NCBI GenBank assembly: GCA_951640165.1 | Contig: OX621257.1 | Coordinates: 12,535,201-12,599,200, forward strand | Direction of reading: 5' to 3' | Source: Pseudoips prasinana | Taxonomy: Eukaryota; Arthropoda; Insecta; Lepidoptera; Nolidae | DNA: 64,000 bases | In this document: positions 51,003 through 60,529 of the stretch, piece after piece | Position numbering within the stretch: the first letter of the stretch is position 1 | Layout of the letters: each line of letters starts with the position of its first letter | The notes under the pieces: generated by a model | Told to the model about the DNA's origin: nothing | The model's input: the letters and a program-made list of their open reading frames with translations, nothing else | The model's database searches: none | Translations under genes and position numbers: made by a program

Positions 51003-51327
51003 CTGCAATACATAATATGTGAAAGCATAGACGTCCGAACACCGCGGTGCCGACCGGGAACTGACACTACTGAGTTCATGCCACATGTTTTTATATGAGG
51101 CGCACGCGCTGTACCGCGCGGGCCTTGCCCGCGTTATAGCAAAAATATTTTAGATATACCTGTCTTCGATAAATTATTAAATATGATCTCCTTAAACGCA
51201 TACCTCTTGTACTATGAGAAATGTAGATATAAGTAGGCTAAGTTTAATCAAAAATATACATTCGTACCATACAGTGTTTGGATAGTTTTACTCTGGGTTC
51301 TACAGCTACAGAACTCCCTGCCTTACA
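50998..51327 (+). repeat. CsRn1-type 3' LTR
   Basis: 330 bp; same termini as the 5' LTR, followed by the GCGG duplication. Confidence 0.95.
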
Positions 51328-51622
51328 GCGGAAAAGGCTTGTAAGGAGTTGAATGGGGGGACGAAAAGTTCTATGGAAGTATCGTCAAAGCTTGAAACTT
51401 ATGTGACATTGTGACATTCAAAGTTTGTAAAAGTTGTACCCTCAAGGATGTGAAACAAGAATAGGGAATACGGGATGAAAGATTGTATGGAAGTATGTAA
51501 GGTTTATGTGAATGTTTTATAAGTTTGCGACAAGAGACAATATTAGAGATATTCTGATGTAACATTTACGGAGTCATTACGTACGTCAAAAAATGTGCGA
51601 ACGAAGTCACGGGCATAGCTAG

Positions 51623-52930
51623 TATAATATGGATATATGTTCCACCTTATGACATACTTTTCGATAGTTCTTACTTACAGCACCTGTTCACCTACTTTGT
51701 TTACCTTAAAACTAGGCTTATCTTGATCACCTTAAATAAAAATAGATTGTCCATTTAATTTAGGTGTGGACACTAAGCGGACATCAATCATCAGGTACCT
51801 GGCTGATACAAATCAATTGTAACATTACCATCTGTTTCAATCGTACGTAATACTTATACTTGTGGTATAAAAATATATACGCGTGACTAATTTATGTCTC
51901 AGGATACATATTTTATTCATTCTTTCTTACAGCCATGACTTCGGTTTCAGAGGTTGCGGTTCTATCCTCGCCGAAGAATTTTTTTTGGGTTCATAAACAT
52001 GTGTATTAGTGTTGGTTTGGGTGATTACTGTATATACTGTATATATTTAAAAAAAGGTAAAAAGTATTTCTATCCGTTACCTAGTATCCAAGTCCAAACA
52101 AGATTTATTATAATGTACTATGAAAATATACCATCGGTGATTTGTTGTTGAAAATATAACAGTAACCTTATACTTTCCACGTTTCCTCGAAGGTTATTTT
52201 TTGCAAAAGACCTTTAAAGAAACGTGCTTTTAGATTTTATCATTATTCTCACTGCAAAGCGTAAAATCTAATCTCAGAAATGGGAAACCACAAATTTAAT
52301 CGTCCGGCGGGTCCTACGTTAAACTACGAACGAGACACACTGCCAGATCAAAATTTAAGATTCCCTTGCTAACACCCTTTCGGAGGATGTACGTTTTATC
52401 CATCGGCTTTGTTTTTCGAGCAATATGGCCGAAATATGTTCAAAGTTAAGACCCGCCCGACGATCAAATTTAAGATTTAAAATTTTTGAGATTGGAAGTA
52501 TGCTTTTAGGCCATCTTTTAACACTTCCTCACCTCGTGAATCTTCTATTGCTGAATATCTGAAAAGCAAAGATATTAAAAAAGATCCCTACTGAGTTTTC
52601 TGTTAGTGTTTCTCAGTAGCTGCCACGTCATGCACTGCACGGTAGGGTTAAAAATGTCAATTCCACATAAATGTTAAATTTTACGGAATAAATAATTTTT
52701 GACTTTGACTTTAGATATAGTGTCTGTGTATGCATATAGGTACATTTCCTATATATCCTTGCTCCATTGATATGACTGACTGAAATTTAAGAAGATATTA
52801 AAACGTTCGTAAACCTGTGGTGAGTGATCAGGACAGTTGTCGTTATCGGCCATCGTCCTTCACCTCTGTCGTGTTGTTTGTCTAATAGATACCATCGTGA
52901 AAATGGGAAGTGGATTTTATAGCGAAGCTA
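51623..52930. other. Mostly unassigned; LINE-like 3' end near 52700
   Basis: No coding sequence found. GGAATAAATAATTTTTGACT-TTGACTTTAG at 52684-52712 resembles the GACTTT-repeat tail of some lepidopteran LINEs, so 52200-52712 may be a plus-strand 3' UTR. The remainder is not recognised. Confidence 0.4.
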
Positions 52931-52931
52931 A

Positions 52932-53071
52932 TGTACAGACGACAGCACATCAAGCTACGCCAATCTCTCAAATTTCCCCAATTGAAAGTGAACCTTATGC
53001 TTTTGTGATAAAGTTGAAAATCTATAAAAGAAATTTGACACCTTCGGGTAGGATGTGCTGCCGTCTGTACA
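52932..53071. mobile_element. Palindromic MITE, copy 2 of 2
   Basis: GTACAGACGACAGCACATCA, CTTTTGTGATAAAGTTGAAA and GGATGTGCTGCCGTCTGTAC. Same element as 42604-42746, in the opposite orientation as judged from the loop. The right arm is more diverged than in copy 1. Confidence 0.85.
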
Positions 53072-53099
53072 TACTTTTAGGAATTTTCCCTTAATAAGT

Positions 53100-54224
53100 A
53101 CCAGATTGGGATATGCTGCGCCCTTCCTTTTTAGAATAAAATTTGTTTCCTCCTGAAATGCTAAGTTCCAAGCCAGCCAATCAATCATTACAGCTGAAAG
53201 AAATCCACTTTTGGGCAAGCCTCCCCCAAGAATCATCGTGGGGGGAGATGCCATAATCGTCACGCTTGGCAGACGGGTTGGCGATCGCAGTATGATGGTC
53301 ATAGTACACAGAAGGAAGCTGCCGCCCGTCCTCTGGTAGATATACCTTCGAGTCGCCTTCTACGCCCCCCACGGGATAAGATAATATTCTAACTATCGCC
53401 GCCGTCACCACACACCAAAGCTCTCATTTGGAAACATACTGTTAGGGATTTTCCCTTATTAAGTACCTTACTAAGACTTACCTTATTAAGACCTGTGACA
53501 TTTTCCCATTCATCATGAAATTTGTTTGCCCTTGAAATGCAAAGTTCCAAGCCAGTACATCCTGGCTATTTGCTAGTAACTATTCACGACATTTAAATAA
53601 ACTTCTTATTATCACATCCTGGAACTCGGCACCTTTGTTGTTTGTACAGGTTTTATGGTAAATGGATATTGCTGTGGAAGCGTCGCATTTTTTATGGTAT
53701 TGGCACTATTCCCGGTCTACCTGCGGGTCATTTAACAGGGCGTTCCATGTCGCCTTCTTCTATTTTGTTGAGTTCAGGCAACAGATTTTGTTCAAGAAAC
53801 TTTTCAGCGAATGGAATCTTATACAACCTCAGTTGCTGTATCTTCTTGGTTCGAACGCCCTTTTCTTCTTTGCAATTACTAAGAAGTTGTGCAATTTGAT
53901 CTTCATTGAAAGCTAGAATAATAAATATAATATATACCGAACGTACTACCAGAAGTACAAATTATAAACCGTTAATTATGTAACAAACGCCTAAAGCACT
54001 GTGTCAAGTACAAATTATTTTGCCAATCAAGAACCAACAAAGAAATAAATACAAACTTTTCTTAAAAAAATTTTAGATATTCGCCGCCGTCACCACATAC
54101 CTTGCTATGACTTACCTTATTAAGACCTGTGACATTTTCCCATTCATCATGAAATTTGTTTGCCCTTGAAATGCAAAGTTCCAAGCCACTACATCCTGGC
54201 TATTTGCTAGTAACTATTCACGGC
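53100..54224 (-). pseudogene. Exon-like segments, partly triplicated; gene unknown
   Basis: A ~84 bp segment is present at 54199-54116 and 53565-53482, and partly at 53175-53135. On the minus strand it reads, over 28 codons, Gly-Leu-Glu-Leu-Cys-Ile-Ser-Arg-Ala-Asn-Lys-Phe-His-Asp-Glu-Trp, and ends AATAAG followed by a perfect splice-donor consensus GTAAGT (two copies). Between the copies, 53913-53730 is open for ~61 codons (Gln-Ile-Ala-Gln-Leu-Leu-Ser-Asn-Cys…Glu-Lys-Phe-Leu-Glu-Gln-Asn-Leu-Leu-Pro-Glu-Leu), preceded by TTATTATTCTAG, an acceptor-like site. The reading phases of the two segments do not join, and stops follow. I do not recognise the protein. It could be a decayed, duplicated host gene or an unfamiliar transposon. 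Confidence 0.4.
53180..53412 (-). repeat. RTE subfamily B fragment
   Basis: ATCATTACAGCTGAAAGAAA, CAAGAATCATCGTGGGGGGA, TTGGCAGACGGGTTGGCGAT and CTTCTACGCCCCCCACGGGA, ending near GCCGTCACCACACACCAAAG. It is inserted between the second and third exon-like segments; the last bases (GCCGTCACCACATACC) recur at 54084-54101. Confidence 0.65.
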
Positions 54225-54343
54225 TGAAATCGTACCCAAATGATGTAAAGTTTATCACAAAACAATGTTATATTGGTAAATGCTCGCCTTCTACCCCGCA
54301 AGTCGTGGGTTCGATTTCCACCGAGGACATGAACATGTCTGTG
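54225..54343 (+). repeat. SINE A head fragment
   Basis: 54271-54335: TTGGTAAATGCTCGCCTTCT, CAAGTCGTGGGTTCGATTTC, then GACATGAACATGTCTG. A truncated copy in front of the next, almost complete one. Confidence 0.65.
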
Positions 54344-54583
54344 GCGTGGGTGACAAATGCTTGCTTTTCACACCGGAGGTCGTGGGTCCGATTCCCACCC
54401 AGGACAGATATTTGTGTGCATGAACTTGTCTGTTTGTCCTAAGTCTGGGTGTAATTATCTATATAAGTATGTATTTACAAAAGAAAAGTAGTATATGTAG
54501 TATATCAGTTAGCTGGTTTCCGTAGTACAAGCTCCGCTTAGTTTGGGATCAGAGGGTGTAAATAATGTCCCAGGATATATTAA
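54344..54583 (+). mobile_element. tRNA-derived SINE, family A, near full length
   Basis: Head GTGGGTGACAAATGCTTGCT, box B GGGTCCGATTCCC, body TGAACTTGTCTGTTTGTCC, AAGTATGTATTTACAAAAG, tail CAAGCTCCGCTTAGTTTGGG and AATAATGTCCCAGGATAT. Confidence 0.82.
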
Positions 54584-55044
54584 TGCCAAATACTCGTGGC
54601 TATATAGCTGTGCCAGTATTTGCTACCTTCGAATGATTTTGCTTGCTAGTCTATCAGCCGTCACAATAAAATGTAGGTACATTTTTATATTGCATAATAA
54701 GGTAACAAGCCGCCTTACACCGGCTTCGCTAACTAAATATATCTTACCTCACCACTGCCTGATGCCCCCGGCCTTTAGGGAGATCCGACCTCAATCACCT
54801 TGCCAAAAATTTTAAGTCTCCGGAATAAATGGATGGGAAAAGATTCCCCGTAGATGTTCCTTATTTCATATTCTCTCTTTTCACGGTTTTGTATATTTTA
54901 AAAATGTGTTTTTGATTACTCGTAAGTATAGATAGATACACTTTATTGCACCACATAAAAATATCACATCGTAACATGAATTTCCTAAAACTATTTATTA
55001 GGTACAAACGGCGTCTTATCGCGAATTTAGATCTCTTTCAGACA
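54584..55044. other. Unassigned; LINE-like 3' end at 54928-54990
   Basis: 54584-54927 has no recognised element. GATAGATACACTTTATTGCA at 54930 reads on the minus strand as TGCAATAAAGTGTATC, a polyadenylation-type 3' end with a short repeat tail. Confidence 0.4.
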
Positions 55045-55160
55045 ACCGTAGACAGTGCATTGGACGGTGTAGGTAAAGTAATCTCTTTACCATTAACTTC
55101 GCTCGTTTTTCGGGTTCGATTCCCGCGCAGGACAATTATTTGTGATACCCATATTACACA
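55045..55160 (+). repeat. SINE D-like head
   Basis: GACGGTGTAGGTAAAGTAAT, GGGTTCGATTCCCGCGC (box B) and AGGACAATTATTTGTGATAC. Decayed and truncated. Confidence 0.5.
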
Positions 55161-55655
55161 ATTTGCAAAAAGACTAACTTAATTCTAAAGGCATTCTAAG
55201 CCGGTCAACCAAGCAGCAAAGCATTCTATGTCTGCACATAACATATAAACACAGGAAACCTTTCTAATCCATCAGTCTCATAATCCGATGGGTCTACTAG
55301 CGGCACGACGGGAAAGATGTCAGGTATAGGATCGACGGCGATCGACATTGATCCGCAGTCGGCGCTAAACCTAAATTTAAACTTAAGCCACTAAGTCCAT
55401 TTTTAATAACAGGTTTACGATATAATATTTTAACTCGTTTAATTTAATTCGTTTAATTAATTATATTGTAAATGTAGTTTATTTCAATTTAAATGATTAA
55501 TATCTGTTGTTTTGTATAATGTATTGCATCGCGATTGTGGCATATCCCCCTTGACAATTCTAGGGGGAGAATTTTGTTCAGCAGTGGATATTTTTTGGGT
55601 GTGATGGATGATGAATAATCAGTTCCCGGTGGAATTCACGGGGCGAGCCCATTGT
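55161..55655. other. Unassigned; RTE-like scrap at 55565-55610
   Basis: TTCAGCAGTGGATATTTTTT and GTGTGATGGATGATGAAT resemble an RTE 3' end on the plus strand. The rest is not recognised. Confidence 0.4.
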
Positions 55656-55659
55656 TGTT

Positions 55660-55870
55660 GAAATTATTCTAGCAAGCTAATTCTCTGCATTAGCTCGGAG
55701 TAGGGAACAGGCAGCCTTGGCGGTATTACGCGCCTGTATTTCTGAGAGCACGTAAAGCCATCGATAACGCTCGCGATCGGTTGGTTGTGCTGGAATGCGG
55801 TCAGCCCCGCCCGTGCCGACATCCCTTATTTTTCCGCACACAGTAGTGCACTATAACTCCTATATAAATA
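55660..55870 (+). repeat. SINE C body fragment
   Basis: GCCTTGGCGGTATTACGCGC, TGAGAGCACGTAAAGCCATC, GCCCCGCCCGTGCCGACATC and CAGTAGTGCACTATAACTCC match the SINE C body, without head and tail. Confidence 0.65.
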
Positions 55871-56017
55871 GATAACCTCTGTTATGATTCATCGCTATAT
55901 GAGCATTTATACCATGCCAGAATGAAATTAGTTATTTGAGAGGTTAGCTTTTTGAGAGGTAGGGCACAGTGTTCATTTGCTCAAAGGGCCGCTCGTCTGG
56001 AAAAGTACCTCCACCTC

Positions 56018-56128
56018 TGATAAATACGTGGGATGGGGACAAGTGAAACCACTGCTTGCTGTTAGCGTACTGACGTGTATTCATCAAATAACATGGCGGG
56101 TGTGTGTCGCACGCACACATATATAACA
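56018..56128 (-). repeat. mag-type 3' LTR
   Basis: 111 bp, identical by eye to the 5' LTR. Confidence 0.92.
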
Positions 56129-56142
56129 TTCCTCCCCTTAGT
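56129..56142 (-). promoter_or_regulatory. mag-type polypurine tract
   Basis: On the minus strand AAGGGGAGGAA immediately precedes the LTR TGTTAT. Confidence 0.8.
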
Positions 56143-56185
56143 TTAGATACACGTCAATAACGAATACAATAACAATTGCCTTAAC

Positions 56186-59100
56186 CTAATAGAACTGCCT
56201 ATAATCAACCTTTGGGCGAGGGCGTTTAGACCGAGGAGTGGTTGCCAGGGTTCTACTGCTGGACCCTTGTGTGGGCTCTACTGACTGTGCGGTAGGTTCT
56301 AGTTCAGGCAAAGCCTCCTGGAATTCGTCTTCATCCGACCGGTCCGGGCCTGGTATTCTCGATGACTCATGCGAATCTCCACCTGGCTGAGTCTGGTTAT
56401 GGCTGTCATGAACCTCAATAACAGGGTCATCTCTCCTTTCCTCCTCCGCGATTGGTTGCGTGCCCTCAGTCGGCGCTCGACCGACATCGGGTGATGAGTC
56501 ACCGTACTGGATCTCCACGTCTATATCCACATAGTCCTTACGCGCTCTGTCATTGCCCTTGTACGCCACTAATTGATTTTTATGTTTTTTAAAAGTCATT
56601 GATGTGATATTGTCTCTTATTATATACACAATTTTACCAACTTTCTTTACAATTGTACCACGACACCATGTAAATTTACCGTTTGTTGTGTATTTCTTAA
56701 ACATTACTTGGTCTCCTCGAGAGAAACACTGTTTATTATGGCCTCCAGATGCCTTATTCTGTGAACACTGGTTTTTATGTACAACGTTAGCGAGCGACGG
56801 AGATGAGGGCGTCGGTACATGAGGGTTAAACAAGTCCAAGCGTGACCTGAGTTTGCGACCGTATACTAGCTCGGCAGGCGAAACTCCGGTTGTCGTATGT
56901 ACTGAATTCCTATAATCGAACAAGTATTTCAAAAGATTATTATACGAATTCTGTACTCCTTTGACGCTAAGCAAACTGGCTTTAATGCCCTTCTTAATTA
57001 TTTTAACATAGGATTCCGCCTGTCCGTTGCTAGCAGGATTATAAGGCGGTGACGTCACATGCGAAATACCGTTCAGTGCACAAAAAGTCTCAAACTCACG
57101 CGAAGTAAACGCCGTGCCATTGTCACTAACCAAAGTATACGGAATTCCAAACCTAGACATAAAATCGCACAATTTCCCGATTGTTGCCGCAGACGTCGAC
57201 GCGTTTTTCATGTTATACACTTCTGCCCACTTTGTATATGCGTCTACAATAACTAAAAATGTGTTACCGTTAATAGGGCCGAGGAAATCACAATGTACTC
57301 TATGGAACGGGTGCGGCGGGTACGGCCACTGCGCGAGAGGCGCGCGCGCCGGCGTCGGGCGCAGCTGTAGGCACACATCACACGAATTTATCATGCTTTC
57401 CAGTGCCGCGTCTACCCCGGGAAACCAGAACCTAGACCGGGCCTCCGCCTTTGTTTTTACTATACCTAGATGTGACTGGTGGAGCTCAGTTAACACCATA
57501 TTTTGAAGGTTTCCAGGGATAACTACCTTGTGGCCCCTCATAACACAGCCGTCTTCATAAGAAAGTTGTAACCTACATAAATGAAACGGTTTTAAAGTTA
57601 CATCTACCATTTTCGTAGGCCAACCGTTTACGATGAAATGAATCACTTTTTGCAAAGTTGCATCTTTACGAGTTTGTTCGCGCAACTGGGTTAGAGTTAC
57701 CGGTAAAATACCTTCTACGACGAAATTGATGTACGAGGCGCGATCAGGTATGTCTTGTGCGGCGTTAGCGCCGCCGAGTGCGCCCCCCTCCGCCGCGCGC
57801 GCCCCCGCCTGATCGGGCAGGCTGGCTCGCGATAAAAAATCCGCACTATTGTCAGCGCTCCGAACATATTCTATGTTAAAATTGTAACCGCTTAAAAACA
57901 TCGCATAACGTTGCAGCCTGTTCGCGGACACTTCCGGTATGCCACGATACGGGCCAAAAATCGATAAAAGGGGTTTGTGATCCGTCCCGAGAGTGAAAGG
58001 AACGGCACGGCCGTACAAATACTGGTGGTACCTGCGTACCCCAAAAATGATCGCGGTCGCTTCCTTCTGGATTTGCGAATATCGTTTCTCGGCCGCGTTT
58101 AAAGTTCGTGACGCGAAAGATATCGGACGTTCGCCGTCGGCGTCGATCTGCGACAATATCGCCCCTAATCCAGCAGGTCCAGCATCTACAGTGAGCACCA
58201 ATTGCGCGGCCGCGGCCGGGTTAAAATGGGCTAACACCTGCTCTGAAGCCAAACATTCCTTAATAGCAACAAACGCTTTATTATGCTCTTCCGACCATAC
58301 CCATTTAACTCCTTTTTTTAGTAAATCATATAGCGGATTTAATATGCTAGACGCATTGGGGACAAAATTCCTATAATAATTTACCAACCCCAAGAAGGAT
58401 TGCAGCTGGTTTACGTTCGTAGGTACCGGCGCTTCTACCATAGCCTTGACTTTAAGTGGAGATTTGTTTAGGCCGTTTTTATTAATTACGTAACCGAGAT
58501 AAACGACCTCATCTTTAAAAAACTCACACTTCTCCCTTTGCAGTGTGAGGCCTGCGTCTTGTAATCTTTTCAGCACCTCATTGAGCCTAAGCAAGTGCTG
58601 TTCAGTGTTTTCGCCCGTGACGAGCACGTCGTCTAGCAAACACAGCGTGCCCGGCACGCCCGCTAACACGCTCTCCATGGCCCGCTGAAATAAACTTGGT
58701 GCTGGGCTAAGACCAAAAACCATCCTTGTATATCTGAAAATGCCACGGTGCGTATTAATACAAGTCAGCTCCTGCGATTTCTCATCTAATTCGAACTGAT
58801 TGTACGCATTTGACAGGTCTAATTTTGTAAATTGTTGACCGCCGTGCAATTTCGCAAACAACTCGGTTATAGTAGGCAAAGGATACTGATCGACAACCAG
58901 CTGTTTATTTACACCTGTCGAATAATCGGCGCAAATCCTAATCGACCCCGATTTCTTTAATACAGGTACGATCGGCGAAGCATACTGCGCATGACTCACC
59001 GGCACTAATACGCCTAATGACAACAAACGATCTATTTCCTTATCTAATTTTTCCCGCAAAGCGAATGCTATCGGCCGCGCGCGAATGAAAACCGGTTTCG

Positions 59101-60364
59101 AGTTGTCTTTTAATTGTAAACTAACTTTATATTTATTAAATCGTCCTAATTTATCGGAAAAGATCGATGGGTATTGATTTTCTAGCCTAGACACTATTTC
59201 GCTGCTTTTGTTGGTTTGTTTACAATAACGAACCGGTAAGAGTTCTAACTTGAACAGCGAAATAAAATCGCGGCCTAATATCTCCGCAGCGGCATTCCGT
59301 ACGACAAAAACACTAAGCGAATGTGTTTGCTGCGCGTAAGTAACTGGTAAGAGAACTACCCCCGAGCACGGAATGTTATCACCGGTGTAAGAAAATAACC
59401 GTTTTTTTGTTAATGACAATGGCACATTCGTAAAATATTTTTTGTATGTGCTCTCAGAGATCGCTGTAACGGCTGAACCGCTGTCTACTTCAAATTTAAG
59501 TTGAACTCCCGAAATTGAAATCGTTTCGACCATAGGCTCACCTTTCACTGAACGAATATTAAAACACTCACCGTCTTCGCCCTCATCCACGTTACTCGCT
59601 TCCATGAAATTTACATTTTTACACATTCTGCCTAAATGACCGACCGATTTGCACTTTTTACACTTGGATTTCGCAAAACGACACTGAGATGTTTTGTGGT
59701 TGTAATAACCACACACTTGGCACTTTACTTTATCACCTGCGGAGCTGCGTTCAGCGGTGTTCGCTCGCTGCCGTGGTTGTGTAATTTTGAACAGCTGTTC
59801 GTGATGCACCTGTGCTGGCTGCGCGGCCGCCGCGCCCGCGCGCGCGCAGTGTACACTCTCCGCCAACTCCACGGCCTTGGCCAGAGTCAGGTCCTTGAGG
59901 TCCTGTGCGAAGAGCTTATCCCTCTCCGGCCCAGAACTCATCCCCATGACGAATCTGTCTCGGAGAGCTTCCCCCACGTTAGTGAACCCGCAGTGCGCCG
60001 TCAATCCGCGCAGGCGCGCTGCCCACTGACTGAACGTTTCTCCCGTCTGCTGGGTAGCCGCGTAGAACTTGAACCGCTCGCTGAATCCACAGCGCTCCGG
60101 AGTGAAATGAACGTCCAGCAATCCGACGATATCTTCGTATGGCACGTCCTGCAGTTGCTTTGGCAGAGCGAGGTCAGCTGCCAGTTTGTACGTGCCATCG
60201 CTGAGTGCGCTAAGTAGAATCGCTCGTCGCTTTGTTCCCGCCGCATCTATAGACGGATTTATGTCATTCGCGAAGAACCACTGTGAAATCCGAGCCTTGT
60301 ACGTTTCCCAAGACTGGGTATTATGGTCAAATGATGACAAAATCCCGTATATTGCACCGGACAT
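56186..60364 (-). CDS. gag-pol: mag-type Gag-Pol polyprotein, 1392 aa
   Basis: One uninterrupted ORF beginning 54 bp after the LTR. Domains in order: Gag capsid-like region (1-190); two CX2CX4HX4C zinc knuckles at C215-C228 and C235-C248; protease with Asp294-Ser-Gly; RT (about 410-600) with Leu-Asp516-Leu and Leu-Leu-Asp578-Asp579; RNase H (about 720-845) with Val-Asp727-Ala-Gly and Thr-Asp-His-Lys at ~794; integrase with zinc-binding H962, H965, C995, C998 and catalytic D1026, D1081, E1117 (exactly 35 residues between the last two). A basic post-integrase segment follows, then an acidic, Ser/Pro/Glu-rich tail from ~1270. Gag and Pol share one frame, so no frameshift is needed. No missing catalytic residue seen. 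All other open frames in this interval are shadows. Confidence 0.93.
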   Translation of the reverse strand: MSGAIYGILSSFDHNTQSWETYKARISQWFFANDINPSIDAAGTKRRAILLSALSDGTYKLAADLALPKQLQDVPYEDIVGLLDVHFTPERCGFSERFKFYAATQQTGETFSQWAARLRGLTAHCGFTNVGEALRDRFVMGMSSGPERDKLFAQDLKDLTLAKAVELAESVHCARAGAAAAQPAQVHHEQLFKITQPRQRANTAERSSAGDKVKCQVCGYYNHKTSQCRFAKSKCKKCKSVGHLGRMCKNVNFMEASNVDEGEDGECFNIRSVKGEPMVETISISGVQLKFEVDSGSAVTAISESTYKKYFTNVPLSLTKKRLFSYTGDNIPCSGVVLLPVTYAQQTHSLSVFVVRNAAAEILGRDFISLFKLELLPVRYCKQTNKSSEIVSRLENQYPSIFSDKLGRFNKYKVSLQLKDNSKPVFIRARPIAFALREKLDKEIDRLLSLGVLVPVSHAQYASPIVPVLKKSGSIRICADYSTGVNKQLVVDQYPLPTITELFAKLHGGQQFTKLDLSNAYNQFELDEKSQELTCINTHRGIFRYTRMVFGLSPAPSLFQRAMESVLAGVPGTLCLLDDVLVTGENTEQHLLRLNEVLKRLQDAGLTLQREKCEFFKDEVVYLGYVINKNGLNKSPLKVKAMVEAPVPTNVNQLQSFLGLVNYYRNFVPNASSILNPLYDLLKKGVKWVWSEEHNKAFVAIKECLASEQVLAHFNPAAAAQLVLTVDAGPAGLGAILSQIDADGERPISFASRTLNAAEKRYSQIQKEATAIIFGVRRYHQYLYGRAVPFTLGTDHKPLLSIFGPYRGIPEVSANRLQRYAMFLSGYNFNIEYVRSADNSADFLSRASLPDQAGARAAEGGALGGANAAQDIPDRASYINFVVEGILPVTLTQLREQTRKDATLQKVIHFIVNGWPTKMVDVTLKPFHLCRLQLSYEDGCVMRGHKVVIPGNLQNMVLTELHQSHLGIVKTKAEARSRFWFPGVDAALESMINSCDVCLQLRPTPARAPLAQWPYPPHPFHRVHCDFLGPINGNTFLVIVDAYTKWAEVYNMKNASTSAATIGKLCDFMSRFGIPYTLVSDNGTAFTSREFETFCALNGISHVTSPPYNPASNGQAESYVKIIKKGIKASLLSVKGVQNSYNNLLKYLFDYRNSVHTTTGVSPAELVYGRKLRSRLDLFNPHVPTPSSPSLANVVHKNQCSQNKASGGHNKQCFSRGDQVMFKKYTTNGKFTWCRGTIVKKVGKIVYIIRDNITSMTFKKHKNQLVAYKGNDRARKDYVDIDVEIQYGDSSPDVGRAPTEGTQPIAEEERRDDPVIEVHDSHNQTQPGGDSHESSRIPGPDRSDEDEFQEALPELEPTAQSVEPTQGSSSRTLATTPRSKRPRPKVDYRQFY

Positions 60365-60403
60365 GTTCCGTTACTGCTTTTTTTAATTTTTATTATTAAC
60401 GTA

Positions 60404-60417
60404 GGTACTCGTCGCCA
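60404..60417 (-). promoter_or_regulatory. mag-type primer binding site (tRNA-Ser-like)
   Basis: On the minus strand TGGCGACGAG starts one base inside the LTR. Its first 10 bases match the complement of an insect tRNA-Ser(GCT) 3' end (CTCGTCGCCA). Confidence 0.65.
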
Positions 60418-60418
60418 C

Positions 60419-60529
60419 TGATAAATACGTGGGATGGGGACAAGTGAAACCACTGCTTGCTGTTAGCGTACTGACGTGTATTCATCAAATAACATGGCGG
60501 GTGTGTGTCGCACGCACACATATATAACA
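60419..60529 (-). repeat. mag-type 5' LTR
   Basis: 111 bp. It must carry the element's promoter; on the minus strand TTATATATG lies a few bases from its start. Confidence 0.92.

Larger units (their letters stand above)
44836..51327 (+). mobile_element. CsRn1-type Ty3/gypsy element, full length
   Basis: LTRs 44836-45164 and 50998-51327, flanked by the 4 bp duplication GCGG (44832-44835 and 51328-51331). Two signatures identify the CsRn1 group (which includes Bombyx kabuki): a primer site complementary to tRNA-Trp, and a Gag with a Cys-His-Cys-Cys motif instead of CCHC knuckles. The element proper is ~4.7 kb; a 1755 bp LINE copy sits in RNase H. Coding defects: one extra base in protease, one stop between RT and RNase H, and the LINE. 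Confidence 0.9.
44545..51622 (+). mobile_element. Helitron-like element, host of the 44.6-51.3 kb nest
   Basis: 5' side from about 44545 (TTTACTATATAAATGCGAAAGT, weak start), 3' end GAACGAAGTCACGGGCATAG and CTAGT (51618-51623). With the two large insertions removed, the remaining ~420 bp read continuously: 44545-44611, 44768-44835 and 51332-51622. It is the oldest layer of the nest. Confidence 0.55.
56018..60529 (-). mobile_element. mag-type Ty3/gypsy element, intact
   Basis: 4512 bp with 111 bp LTRs at 56018-56128 and 60419-60529 that I read as identical. On the minus strand the LTR starts TGTTATATATGTG and ends TATTTATCA. A primer site follows the 5' LTR, then one long gag-pol ORF, then a purine tract and the 3' LTR. 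Very short LTRs, a short leader and two CCHC knuckles are typical of the mag group, first described in Bombyx mori. Flanking bases (ACCTC before, CAGAA after) show no target duplication. All parts needed for autonomous retrotransposition appear present. Confidence 0.9.

Noticed and set aside
53642..53916. Plus-strand open frames of 84-85 codons
   Set aside because: The minus strand of the same stretch has the more protein-like composition and the splice-like site; no domain on the plus strand.
57114..60217. Several 127-193 codon plus-strand open frames
   Set aside because: All are antisense to the mag-type gag-pol, whose domains are unambiguous.
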